A stretch of 37,023 nt of DNA from Bacteroidia bacterium (GTDB taxonomy: Bacteria > Bacteroidota > Bacteroidia > UKL13-3), in the NCBI GenBank assembly GCA_014376805.1, contig JACMQU010000145.1, positions 1-37,023 on the forward strand, given 5' to 3'. Below are positions 9,099-16,461 of the stretch, piece after piece (position 1 is the first letter of the stretch; every line of letters begins with the position of its first letter). Position numbers and translations under genes: made by a program. The notes below the pieces were generated by a model. That model saw nothing but the letters and a program-made list of their open reading frames with translations. It had not been told where the DNA came from and did no database searches.

Positions 9099-9590
9099 TT
9101 ATAAAATAGATTTAACCTGACCACAAGTTAGCATTTGCTTGCCATAGTAGGGGTTTTTAACAGCCTTTTCATTACTTAACCAATAGTTCTTTTTCATTGG
9201 GCAGTACATTTGGAAAACAGGGTTGCTGGTTGGTTTAGCTGCTTTAACCAACAGGTACATATTGGTGGAGAAGGAAGAAAAATGATCGCGTTGATGAGAT
9301 ACATCTTTTGTCTCAGAAATATGTGTAGCATCAAACTCAAGCTTTTCTTTTAAAGAGTTATACGTTTTCAGATCAGAAACAGAAAGCGTTTTTTCATCAA
9401 TAGCTTTCATCTCTTTAACAAAATTTGCAGCCTTTTCTGAGGCTGTATTTGCATCACTGTTTACCAATGCATTTTTAATGTCGTAATAAGAATTAAGCAG
9501 AGCACTCAAAGGGTTAACAGGTGAAGTTTTTTCCTGTGCTGTTACTGCAAACGGCAGTAACATAATAAGCGCAATTAATAACTTTTTCAT
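9099..9590 (-). CDS. Periplasmic DUF3347 copper-associated protein
   Basis: A 163-residue exported protein. It has a clear signal peptide (MKKLLIALIMLLPFAVTAQ) and then a helical DUF3347 domain. The family hallmark is visible near the C terminus: YCPM, YWLS, NPYYGKQMLTCG. The paired Cys/Met residues are plausible copper ligands. DUF3347 also occurs fused to CusB-like efflux adaptors and next to copper ATPases; its biochemical role is not established. The gene follows the HMA metallochaperone after 39 bp and precedes the multicopper oxidase, which fits a periplasmic copper-handling role. Confidence 0.85.
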   Translation of the reverse strand: MKKLLIALIMLLPFAVTAQEKTSPVNPLSALLNSYYDIKNALVNSDANTASEKAANFVKEMKAIDEKTLSVSDLKTYNSLKEKLEFDATHISETKDVSHQRDHFSSFSTNMYLLVKAAKPTSNPVFQMYCPMKKNYWLSNEKAVKNPYYGKQMLTCGQVKSIL

Positions 9591-9629
9591 AATTTTAAAT
9601 TTTAAATTTGTTGTTAATAATGGTTTAGT

Positions 9630-9848
9630 TTATTTAAGAAGTTCTATTTTGAACCCTGATTTTTTTACTGTTTCTATTATTTTTTGAGCAGACAAATCAG
9701 CAGTCTCAACCGTTAATACTTTATCAGCATTATTGGTATCAATCTCCCATTTTTCAATTCCTTTTTCCCCATTTAAAAAAGGTGTTACTTTGGCTATGCA
9801 GCCTCCGCAATTTATAGTTGTTTTAAATTTTAAAGTTTCCATTTTCAA
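9630..9848 (-). CDS. Small HMA-domain metallochaperone (CopZ-like)
   Basis: A 72-residue single-domain heavy-metal-associated protein, expected to bind Cu(I) in the cytosol and pass it to the copper ATPase. The beta-alpha-beta-beta-alpha-beta pattern fits throughout. The metal loop is INCGGCIAK, with both Cys present but Ile where the usual MxCxxC has Met. It sits between copA (upstream, with its own intervening promoter) and DUF3347 (39 bp downstream). Its promoter carries two 10-bp direct repeats also present before copA, so it should be induced together with the ATPase. Confidence 0.9.
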   Translation of the reverse strand: MKMETLKFKTTINCGGCIAKVTPFLNGEKGIEKWEIDTNNADKVLTVETADLSAQKIIETVKKSGFKIELLK

Positions 9849-9870
9849 TAGTTTTTATTGTTTTATTACA

Positions 9871-9934
9871 GATACAAATTTCACAAATTTTACAGGAATC
9901 TGATTACATCATTCCCTGAAATTGTTACATCATT
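9871..9934 (-). promoter_or_regulatory. Copper-operon promoter with paired 10-bp operator repeats
   Basis: On the plus strand TTACATCATT occurs at 9904-9913 and, identically, at 9925-9934, exactly 21 bp apart (two helical turns). In the gene direction these read AATGATGTAA twice. After 21 bases comes GAAATTTGTATC (9871-9882), a -7-like element about 23 bp before the HMA-gene ATG. The same architecture stands before copA. Direct repeats on one helix face just upstream of a weak promoter suggest an activator of AraC or LytTR type. Which regulator binds is inference. Confidence 0.65.
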
Positions 9935-9941
9935 ATCCGTT

Positions 9942-12374
9942 TTAAATTTTCTTAGTTTTTAAAAGTAAACTGTTCCCTATCACACTAACCGAGCTTAACG
10001 CCATAGCGGCACCAGCTATCATGGGATTAAGCAGAAAACCGTTATATGGATATAGTACCCCTGCTGCCAGGGGAATACCGATTATATTATAGATAAAAGC
10101 CCAAAACAAATTCTGTCTGATAGTAGAAACGGTTTGTCTTGATAATTTAATGGCCTGTAAAATTTTAGTGAGATCAGAAGAGATAATGGTCATCTTAGCA
10201 ACATCTATGGCTATATCACTACCTTTTCCCATAGCAATACTAACATCAGCCTGGGCCAGGGCATTGCTATCATTGATCCCATCTCCCACCATTGCCACTG
10301 CATTACCTTTAGCCTGCAACTCTTTAATAAATGCAGCTTTGTGTTCAGGCAATATTTCTGCTTTAAAATTTTCAATACCAACCTGAATTGCAATCACTTT
10401 TGCGGTAATGGCATTGTCACCAGTAAGCATATATACTTCGAGCCCGGCATCATGCATTTGTTTAATTGCATCTACAGAAGAGACTTTAACTTTATCAGCA
10501 ATGGCAATCACCGCAAGTGCCTGTGTCTGGTCTGCAAAAAAAATCACTGTTTTTGCCTGGTTTAACCATTTATCTGAAACAGCTCTAAGAGCCTGATCAA
10601 TTTTTATAGCATTAGTATCAAGAAGTTTAAAGTTTCCGGTATAAAACGTTTTCCCTGCTACTATTGCTTTTGTACCAAACCCGGTAATGCTTTCAAAATG
10701 CTGAACCGGAAGATAAGTTTGAAATTGCAGGTGTTTAATAATTGCCTCAGCTAAGGGATGTTCAGACTGGTTTTCGATGGCTGCCAGCACTTCAGCAAAT
10801 TGTGAATTATTGTTTAACCAGAGAAGATCCGTTACTTCAGGTTTACCTTCTGTTATGGTACCGGTTTTATCAAGCACTACAGCGTTTACATTTCTTGCCT
10901 GTTCCAGGCTTTCTGCATCTTTGATGAGAATTCCGAGTTCAGCACCTTTACCTACTCCAACCATTATAGCAGTAGGTGTAGCTAAACCAAGTGCACAGGG
11001 GCATGCAATAACCAGAACAGTAACCATTGCGAGCAAGCCCTGAGTGAAACCGTTTTCTCCACCGGCCATCCACCACACCATAAAGCTTAACAAGGCAATA
11101 CCCATCACAACAGGAACAAAAATGCCTGCAATTTTATCCACCAGTTTCTGTACCGGAGCTTTACTTCCTTGTGCATCCTGCACCATTTTTATAATATGAG
11201 CCAATAAAGTATCTGCTCCAACTTTATCTGCGGTAAACTTAAAGCCACCCTTCTGATTAATTGTACCTGCAAATACTTTATCGTGCAGCTTTTTCTCAAC
11301 TGCTATCGGTTCACCACTTAACATACTTTCATCAACAAATGAACTGCCGGCACTAACAGTGCCATCAACGGCTATTCTTTCGCCTGGTTTAACCAGTAGC
11401 GTATCACCTGTTTTTATACTGGCAAGCGGTATATCCATCTGATGCCCGTCGGCATAAATTACCGTAACTGTTTTGGGTTGCAAACTCATTAGTTTTTTGA
11501 TGGCAGATGAGGTATTTCCTTTAGCCTTTTCTTCCAATAATTTTCCAATCAAAATAAAAGTGATCACGACTGCTGCTGCCTCAAAATAAACGTGTGCATG
11601 TAAATCTCTGCTTTGCCAGTATTCAGGAAACAAGGTGTTAAATATACTAAATAAATAAGCTACGCCTGTGCTCAATGCCACAAGTGTATCCATATTTGCG
11701 GAGCGGTGTTTTGCCTGCTTCCATGCATTTATAAAAAACTGCTTTCCAAAAAAAAGGAGTACCGGTGTAGCCAGTATCCACATTATGTAATTTGCATATG
11801 GAATATCCATAAAGAACATCCCAATAAGCACAAGTGGCAGAGACAAAATTACGGATCCGGTTGTTTGTATTTGTAATTGTTTTAATTTTTGCCGGTTCAG
11901 TTCTTCCAGTATATCTTTTGCCTCCTCACTTTCATCAATCATCAGATCATATCCGATAGATTGCAATGCTGATTTTAGTTTATATGCATCTGTAAGCGTT
12001 GCAATATATTCGATCATTGCAGTTGAATTAGCATAATTCACTGTTGCTTTAACAACGCCATCCTGGTTTTCTAATATACTTTGAGAACTAATGGCACATG
12101 CTGCACAGCTCATGTTTAAGACAGGAAAACTTTTTTTTATGATACTTACCTCATATCCTAATCCTCGTATAATTTCTGCTGCCTTTATCACTACACCAAT
12201 TGAACCATCCGTTTTTATAACAGCCCGCTTATTATTAAACTCTACTTTATGCGAAACAATTCCTTTAACTGTTGCCAGACCTTTATCGATTATCAATGCA
12301 CAATGCTCACTTTCCATGCCTTCCAAAGGCAGATATACCGTATTCATATCTGTTGTTATATTTGTTAATTTCAT
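9942..12374 (-). CDS. copA: Cu(I)-exporting P1B-1 ATPase CopA
   Basis: An 810-residue inner-membrane pump that exports Cu(I) from the cytosol. It has two N-terminal HMA domains. The second has intact M88SCAAC93. The first reads GMESEHC (19-25), so the first ligand Cys is Ser22 and the site is degenerate. P-type motifs are complete: SGEP (353-356), CPC (458-460) in the transmembrane metal site, D502KTGT phosphorylation site, HP (539-540), TGD (651-653) and GDGIND (697-702). YN (762-763) and M791xxSS complete the Cu(I) signature. The frame starts at 12374, but ATG at 12347 (MNTVYLPLEGM) is equally good and fits better with a -7-like element ending 5 bp before the first ATG. The operator pair in its promoter matches that of the HMA gene. 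Confidence 0.96.
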   Translation of the reverse strand: MKLTNITTDMNTVYLPLEGMESEHCALIIDKGLATVKGIVSHKVEFNNKRAVIKTDGSIGVVIKAAEIIRGLGYEVSIIKKSFPVLNMSCAACAISSQSILENQDGVVKATVNYANSTAMIEYIATLTDAYKLKSALQSIGYDLMIDESEEAKDILEELNRQKLKQLQIQTTGSVILSLPLVLIGMFFMDIPYANYIMWILATPVLLFFGKQFFINAWKQAKHRSANMDTLVALSTGVAYLFSIFNTLFPEYWQSRDLHAHVYFEAAAVVITFILIGKLLEEKAKGNTSSAIKKLMSLQPKTVTVIYADGHQMDIPLASIKTGDTLLVKPGERIAVDGTVSAGSSFVDESMLSGEPIAVEKKLHDKVFAGTINQKGGFKFTADKVGADTLLAHIIKMVQDAQGSKAPVQKLVDKIAGIFVPVVMGIALLSFMVWWMAGGENGFTQGLLAMVTVLVIACPCALGLATPTAIMVGVGKGAELGILIKDAESLEQARNVNAVVLDKTGTITEGKPEVTDLLWLNNNSQFAEVLAAIENQSEHPLAEAIIKHLQFQTYLPVQHFESITGFGTKAIVAGKTFYTGNFKLLDTNAIKIDQALRAVSDKWLNQAKTVIFFADQTQALAVIAIADKVKVSSVDAIKQMHDAGLEVYMLTGDNAITAKVIAIQVGIENFKAEILPEHKAAFIKELQAKGNAVAMVGDGINDSNALAQADVSIAMGKGSDIAIDVAKMTIISSDLTKILQAIKLSRQTVSTIRQNLFWAFIYNIIGIPLAAGVLYPYNGFLLNPMIAGAAMALSSVSVIGNSLLLKTKKI

Positions 12375-12377
12375 AAT

Positions 12378-12439
12378 ACAAAGTTCGGGGTACTTTACTC
12401 CCCTGCTGTTACATAATTACATGATAGAATTACATTATT
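12378..12439 (-). promoter_or_regulatory. copA promoter with paired operator repeats
   Basis: The plus strand has TTACATAATT at 12409-12418 and TTACATTATT at 12430-12439, again exactly 21 bp apart; a further TTACAT lies at 12417-12422. In the gene direction GAACTTTGTATT follows 22 bases after the proximal copy, matching the GAAATTTGTATC found 21 bases after the repeats of the HMA operon. If this is the -7 element, transcription begins at or just inside the first ATG, favouring the second ATG (12347) as the true copA start. Confidence 0.6.
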
Positions 12440-12483
12440 TGATTTTTTGTTAAGGGAATTTCTTTATTTAAAACATGGTTATA

Positions 12484-13749
12484 TTAAGCCAGTTGAAAAT
12501 AAAGCATTGCAATTGCGGCAAAACTCATTAATAACAGCGTAATAATTCCCAAAAAATTGGATAATTTGTTATTCGTAAATTCTCCCATTATTTTTTTGTT
12601 ATTGCTAATGTGAATAATTACAGCAATTAATACAGGTGCAGTTACTCCATATAAAACCGCTGTATAAATAAGAGCCTTAACAGGGCTTATTCCGATTGAA
12701 TCGAGTGACAAACCAATAAGGAGTGAAATGATGATAGTAATATAAAACCATTTTGCTTCATTAAATTTTTTGTCAAGGCCTTCTTCCCATCCAAAAGTTT
12801 CGGCTAACATATAAGATTGAGATCCTGCAAGCACAGGTATTGCTATAAGGCCGGTACCTAAAACACCTACTGCAAAAATAAAATAAGTGAGGTTACCCGC
12901 TAATGGTTCTAAAGCCTTAGCAGCTTGTTCAACTGTTTCAATCTGGTAGATTCCTTCATTATATAAAACGGCTCCGGTGGAAAGAATAATAAAGAACATA
13001 ACCAGGTTTGAAAAAAACATTCCAAAATTAACATCCGTTTTCATTTCGCCAAGGATCCTTTTATTTACCACCACGCTTTTTTTTCTATGGGCAATGCTTT
13101 CGGCCTCCATAGTAGCCTGCCAAAAAAAAAGATAGGGTGAAATAGTTGTTCCAAGTATAGCCACTAATATGGAAATAAATTCTTTATTGAATTGAAAGGA
13201 AGGTATTAAAGTGTTTTTGGCCACTTCACTCCAATCAGGTTTTACTAAAAAAGGAACGATGATATATAGGAGTAAGGAAAGACATAGCCACTTTAATAAC
13301 ATAGCCAGTTTTTGATAGGGGTATTTAATAATAATGAGTATAAGAATAGCCGTTACCATAACGCTAAAAAAAGAAACAGAAATTTGTGGGAATAGCATAT
13401 GTGCAACGGCTCCCATGCCTTGTATATCTGCTCCAATATTAAAAGTGATGGCAGGAAAACTAAATAAAAGTACGGTGTATAAAACACTTTTGGGATAATG
13501 CTTTTTTAAGGTTACAGTTAAACCCTGTGAAGTTACAATACCAATTCGTGCGCACATACCTTGTATAGCGGCCATTAGCGGAAAAGTAAACAAAGCAGTC
13601 CAGAGAGTAGTGTAACCAAAACTGGCACCGGCCTGAGAATAAGTGGCAATGCCTGATGGATCATCGTCACTTGCGCCAGTAACTAAGCCAGGGCCTAATA
13701 CCCTTAACATTTTTTTCACTCTAACTAAAGCCCTTGTTGTTTTGTTCAT
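12484..13749 (-). CDS. NRAMP-family divalent metal transporter with non-canonical metal site
   Basis: A 421-residue, 11-TM inner-membrane transporter. The first helix reads GASDDDPSG (D30 P31 S32 G33), where classical MntH/NRAMP has DPGN. Helix 6 reads GTTISPYLFFWQ (200-211), where classical proteins have the Met-Pro-His motif, so the soft-metal Met ligand is missing. Such substitutions are known in NRAMP-related transporters with altered specificity (for example for Mg2+), so Mn/Fe uptake should not be assumed. Its ATG overlaps the stop of the upstream 183-residue membrane protein (ATGA), a mark of translational coupling. It lies in a copper island beside a relic metal ATPase. Family call is firm; substrate is unknown. 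Confidence 0.9.
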   Translation of the reverse strand: MNKTTRALVRVKKMLRVLGPGLVTGASDDDPSGIATYSQAGASFGYTTLWTALFTFPLMAAIQGMCARIGIVTSQGLTVTLKKHYPKSVLYTVLLFSFPAITFNIGADIQGMGAVAHMLFPQISVSFFSVMVTAILILIIIKYPYQKLAMLLKWLCLSLLLYIIVPFLVKPDWSEVAKNTLIPSFQFNKEFISILVAILGTTISPYLFFWQATMEAESIAHRKKSVVVNKRILGEMKTDVNFGMFFSNLVMFFIILSTGAVLYNEGIYQIETVEQAAKALEPLAGNLTYFIFAVGVLGTGLIAIPVLAGSQSYMLAETFGWEEGLDKKFNEAKWFYITIIISLLIGLSLDSIGISPVKALIYTAVLYGVTAPVLIAVIIHISNNKKIMGEFTNNKLSNFLGIITLLLMSFAAIAMLYFQLA

Positions 13750-14297
13750 GCAATTTTATTGATTATTCGCCGATTTATTTTCGGGTAGTAAAAGCTTAAA
13801 AAATAAATGAGCAACGGCAAAATCAAAAATTGCAAAACAGGAAAGAGCCCAACTTTAACATAGGGAATTAGAGGCATTGAAGAAGCATAGGTCCAGCTTC
13901 CCATATAGATATGCCGCAACTCAGATAATATGGCTCCGGTTCCTCCAATAAATATTATAAGCACCATACGATGCCATGTTAAATGTTGAATCCAATTTGA
14001 ACCGCTGAAAATAAAATTAAGGCTGAAGTAAATAAGCAGAACCATAATAATATCGGCAACAGATGCCAATGCGCAAAATGAAATATGCCTTACATCATAT
14101 AAAGATTTATTGTAAAATGGCAGTTGAATTAATTCCCAGGCAAGGTTTAAAATAAATGCAAAAACAATTATATGAAGAACATAACTGCTGAATGCCTTTT
14201 TATCTGATGCCTTTTTATGCAAAATGTAAAACATTACTCCAATAATAATGAACGAAAGTACCGGAACTAAAAAAATAACTGGTTTTATATCATTCAT
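13746..14297 (-). CDS. Uncharacterised integral membrane protein coupled to the NRAMP-like gene
   Basis: A 183-residue protein with about five hydrophobic helices. Conserved-looking polar positions sit inside or beside helices: NLAWELIQLPFY near residue 55, the His-rich LTWHRM region, and SWTYASSMPLIPY near 140. The last bases overlap the NRAMP-like start (ATGA), so the two are probably made together; it may be an accessory subunit or simply an operon partner. A stop of an ATPase remnant lies 24 bp upstream. I recall similar WE...Q-P-Y membrane proteins in other bacteria but know no function for them. Confidence 0.8.
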   Translation of the reverse strand: MNDIKPVIFLVPVLSFIIIGVMFYILHKKASDKKAFSSYVLHIIVFAFILNLAWELIQLPFYNKSLYDVRHISFCALASVADIIMVLLIYFSLNFIFSGSNWIQHLTWHRMVLIIFIGGTGAILSELRHIYMGSWTYASSMPLIPYVKVGLFPVLQFLILPLLIYFLSFYYPKINRRIINKIA

Positions 14298-14321
14298 CAG
14301 ATTTTTAATTAATAGCGGCTG

Positions 14322-14578
14322 TTAATGTAATTTTATTATCCGGAAATTTATTTTTTTACTATAAGTACTCGCATTAATGGCAACTGCAATGGTACTTACC
14401 GTCATTAATATCGCCCCGGCTGCCGGACTTAACAAGATATCCCATTTATAAATACCTGCTTCTAATGGCAATGCTACACTATTGTATCCGGTTGTCCAGA
14501 TTAAATTCTGGAACATTCTTTTATAAGTTGCTCCCTACTAAAGTTAAGCCACTTCGAATTGCTAAAAACAAACTGAAG
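14322..14578 (-). pseudogene. C-terminal remnant of a CopB-type (P1B) metal ATPase
   Basis: The 64 codons at 14322-14516 encode NLIWTTGYN, ALPLEAGI, LLSPAAGAILM and STIAVAINAS. These are the last two transmembrane helices of CopB-like P1B ATPases (typical NLxWATGYN and MSxSTxxVAxNA). The similarity continues upstream of the apparent ATG: codons for ATYKR directly precede the Met, and after a frame change near 14534 the other frame reads FSNSKWLNFSR, equivalent to the SNP...LSRATYRKM segment of intact pumps. In-frame stops lie between. The catalytic domains are absent. This is a decayed gene, not a small protein. It points to a second copper/heavy-metal ATPase once present upstream of the NRAMP-like operon. 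Confidence 0.8.
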
Positions 14579-14908
14579 TTTTGTAACATTTATACCATTA
14601 AGTAAACTTTTTTATTTCTTCCATATTTTGCCGGAACAATCCGATATCATATCTGCTTTGGCTATGCTAGCACCCTCCTTTGCGGCCGCAATTGCTCATA
14701 AGTAGCCGATTACACGATTCCAGATAAACCGCCGATGATAAAAACTATTTGCTCTCTAATTTATTCAGGATGTTATTATGTAAGATGTTATTGTAATTTT
14801 AGCATTTGCCGAATTAAAAATATTTAAACATATTTAAAAAAAGATGTTCAAGGGGCATTTGAAAACAATTTCAATCGAGGCTATTTTATTTATCCTTATA
14901 AAACAAAA
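14579..14908. other. Gene-poor stretch beyond the ATPase remnant
   Basis: No convincing gene. A locally GC-richer patch at about 14640-14730 (containing GCGGCCGC) gives a short minus-strand frame reading KEGGASIAKADMI, which may be further debris of the broken ATPase or of another lost gene. I could not place it in a family. The rest is AT-rich and ends at the terminator of the DUF6799 gene. Confidence 0.4.
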
Positions 14909-14939
14909 AACACCTGCATCTAAATCAGATGCAGGTGTT
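14901..14939 (-). terminator. Rho-independent terminator of the DUF6799 gene
   Basis: A perfect 13-bp inverted repeat (AACACCTGCATCT at 14909-14921 and its complement at 14927-14939) encloses a 5-base loop. On the minus strand the stem runs into TTTTTTGTTTT. It lies about 20 bp past the DUF6799 stop and should insulate it from the decayed ATPase downstream. Confidence 0.9.
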
Positions 14940-14961
14940 CCGCATTTTACAATCCTATAAA

Positions 14962-15318
14962 TTAATTACTATTTGTATGTCCTTTGTGACCTTTTTCCTT
15001 CATTCCACAATTATCCATTTTACCATTCATGTCCATACAATCGCCTTCTTTCATCATCATTTTTTTTCCATCTTTCATCACACATTCACCGTTTACCATG
15101 CACTTAGTTCCGTTTTTCAACGTCATGTCTTTCTCCATTGGCATCATTTTACCATCCTTCATCAGCATCATCTTTCCGTCTTTCATCATGCAGCAATCTT
15201 TCTTCATGCCCATTTCCTTTTTGTTTTGCGCATACACATTGCTTGTTGAGAAGCATACAGTCATCATAAGCATTAAGGCAAACACGGATGCCATCTTTTT
15301 TGTAGTTTTCATTTTCAT
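14962..15318 (-). CDS. Exported Met/Cys/His-rich DUF6799 protein
   Basis: A 118-residue secreted or periplasmic protein. Its signal peptide spans about residues 1-31 (KKMASVFALMLMMTVCFS, then NVYAQ). The mature part is extraordinarily rich in Met and Lys, with repeated MKDGKMM-type units (KDCCMMKDGKMMLMK, DGKMMPMEKDMTLKNG, MKDGKKMMMKEGDCMDM) and a His-rich tail (EKGHKGHTNSN). This is the DUF6799 pattern as I remember it. Six mature Cys and many Met are plausible soft-metal ligands, consistent with its place at the edge of a copper island, so copper binding is a reasonable inference but unproven. It has its own promoter region, marked by a 23-bp tandem duplication, and its own strong terminator. 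Confidence 0.82.
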   Translation of the reverse strand: MKMKTTKKMASVFALMLMMTVCFSTSNVYAQNKKEMGMKKDCCMMKDGKMMLMKDGKMMPMEKDMTLKNGTKCMVNGECVMKDGKKMMMKEGDCMDMNGKMDNCGMKEKGHKGHTNSN

Positions 15319-15331
15319 AATTTTTAGTTTA

Positions 15332-15377
15332 TTTTCAGTAACGCTGTTGCCCGCTTTTCAGTAACGCTGTTACCCGT
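15332..15377 (-). repeat. Tandem 23-bp duplication in the DUF6799 promoter region
   Basis: Two adjacent 23-bp units (15332-15354 and 15355-15377) differ at only two positions. Each contains TTTTCAGTAACGCTGTT. The second holds the inverted repeat GTAAC-GCT-GTTAC; the first has GTTGC in the right arm. They lie 14-59 bp upstream of the DUF6799 ATG, where an operator would sit. Either a duplicated repressor/activator site or a chance tandem slip is possible. Confidence 0.6.
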
Positions 15378-15877
15378 TTTTTAAATTTTTTACTTAATTT
15401 TAAGCCATCAAACTTTATTTCAGGAAGAAGAAACAGCGCCATTAAAACTGAGCCATTTCTTTGGTTGATTTAATTAAAACTTGCAATAAATCATGAGAAT
15501 CAAAGATGCTGCATATAAACTGAGAAGCATTATACAATTTTCGTTAAATATTACATAAATCACACTAATGTAGGGTATGATTTTTATCAGCTTACGAGAT
15601 TAACTTTTAAGTTAAAATAAATAAAATTCAGTGCTTAAAATATTATTTACAGGAGCTCTAATTGGGATAATTTTAATATTTTGAAAAATGCAAATGATGC
15701 ATTCACTCTTATTTTTGGTCTTCACAATAATTTATTATGATTTAAATTTTTAAACAGGTAGGACATTTTTGAAAAGTGCTATATAAAAACAAGAAATATG
15801 CTAAAAGCACTTCTGCAGGTGCCATTAAATTTAACCCATAGAATTGTTAAAATGTATGCGATTTAAAGTGTGCAAAA
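15378..15877. other. Noncoding stretch of about 500 bp
   Basis: No supported gene between the DUF6799 promoter repeats and the yraN stop. It is AT-rich. A long-loop inverted repeat (AAGTGCT at 15774-15780 and AGCACTT at 15806-15812) could be a 3' structure after the YraN gene but lacks a proper T-tract. A lone TTACAT at 15551 is not paired at 21 bp. Confidence 0.4.
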
Positions 15878-16252
15878 CTATTTATAGTAAATAGGATAAA
15901 ATGCATCTTCGAAATGGGCTATATCAATTTTACCATTAAAAAAATTGATAGAAATAATATCAAACCGAATGGGCAATATTATTTTATTGCGGTTAAGATA
16001 AGCATCGGCTCCGCGTGCAATATTTTTTTGTTTGGCTAGTCCAACTGCTTTTTCGGGTTCAATAAAGGCATTGAACCTGGCCTTTACTTCTACAAATATA
16101 ATTTGCTGCTGATGGCTGCACACAATGTCTATCTCCACATTTCCAGAACTAAAATTGCGTTCCAGAATCTGATATCCCTTCTTTGCCAGAAAATTCGCAG
16201 CCAGGTCTTCACCAAGTTTTCCGGTTTCCTTATTTTGTGATTTATCTTTCAT
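15878..16252 (-). CDS. YraN/UPF0102 family endonuclease-like protein
   Basis: A 124-residue restriction-endonuclease-fold protein. The family pattern is clear: GKLGEDLAANFLAKKGYQILERNF, followed by the nuclease core NVEIDIV...IIFVEVKAR, in which E-x-D and E-V-K are the PD-(D/E)xK metal and catalytic residues. Length is normal. The family is widespread and its physiological role unresolved; a recombination or repair function is often suggested. A TAATTTTG -7-type element lies at 16275-16282 on the same strand, giving a short leader. Confidence 0.92.
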   Translation of the reverse strand: MKDKSQNKETGKLGEDLAANFLAKKGYQILERNFSSGNVEIDIVCSHQQQIIFVEVKARFNAFIEPEKAVGLAKQKNIARGADAYLNRNKIILPIRFDIISINFFNGKIDIAHFEDAFYPIYYK

Positions 16253-16274
16253 GGTTATTTAAATATAGCATAAT

Positions 16275-16282
16275 CAAAATTA
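16275..16282 (-). promoter_or_regulatory. Candidate -7 element for the YraN gene
   Basis: The minus strand reads TAATTTTG, matching TAnnTTTG, 22 bp upstream of the ATG. No well-spaced -33 TTTG is seen, so support is moderate. Confidence 0.35.
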
Positions 16283-16461
16283 TCAGACAAACCTCTAATA
16301 GCATTAAGAACCATAAGAGGCACATGTTATGTTTAAATTTGAACAGATTTATAAACCGGCACTTTGGTGATCCCTCTTTTTCCGGATTTTTCATTACTTT
16401 TGCCTAATAATTATTAACACCTATCAGCCGGTTCACCACATCAGCAGTTTATAGAAAATCC

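Noticed and set aside
14929-15364. Long His/Phe-rich plus-strand frames opposite the DUF6799 gene
   Set aside because: They are antisense shadows of Met/Lys-rich codons; CAT and TTT reflect ATG and AAA on the other strand.
15551-15556. TTACAT upstream of the DUF6799 gene as a third copper operator
   Set aside because: It has no partner at 21 bp and lies more than 200 bp from the gene, unlike the two copA-type promoters.
15774-15812. Inverted repeat AAGTGCT/AGCACTT after the YraN gene
   Set aside because: The 25-base loop and lack of a clean T-tract make a terminator doubtful.
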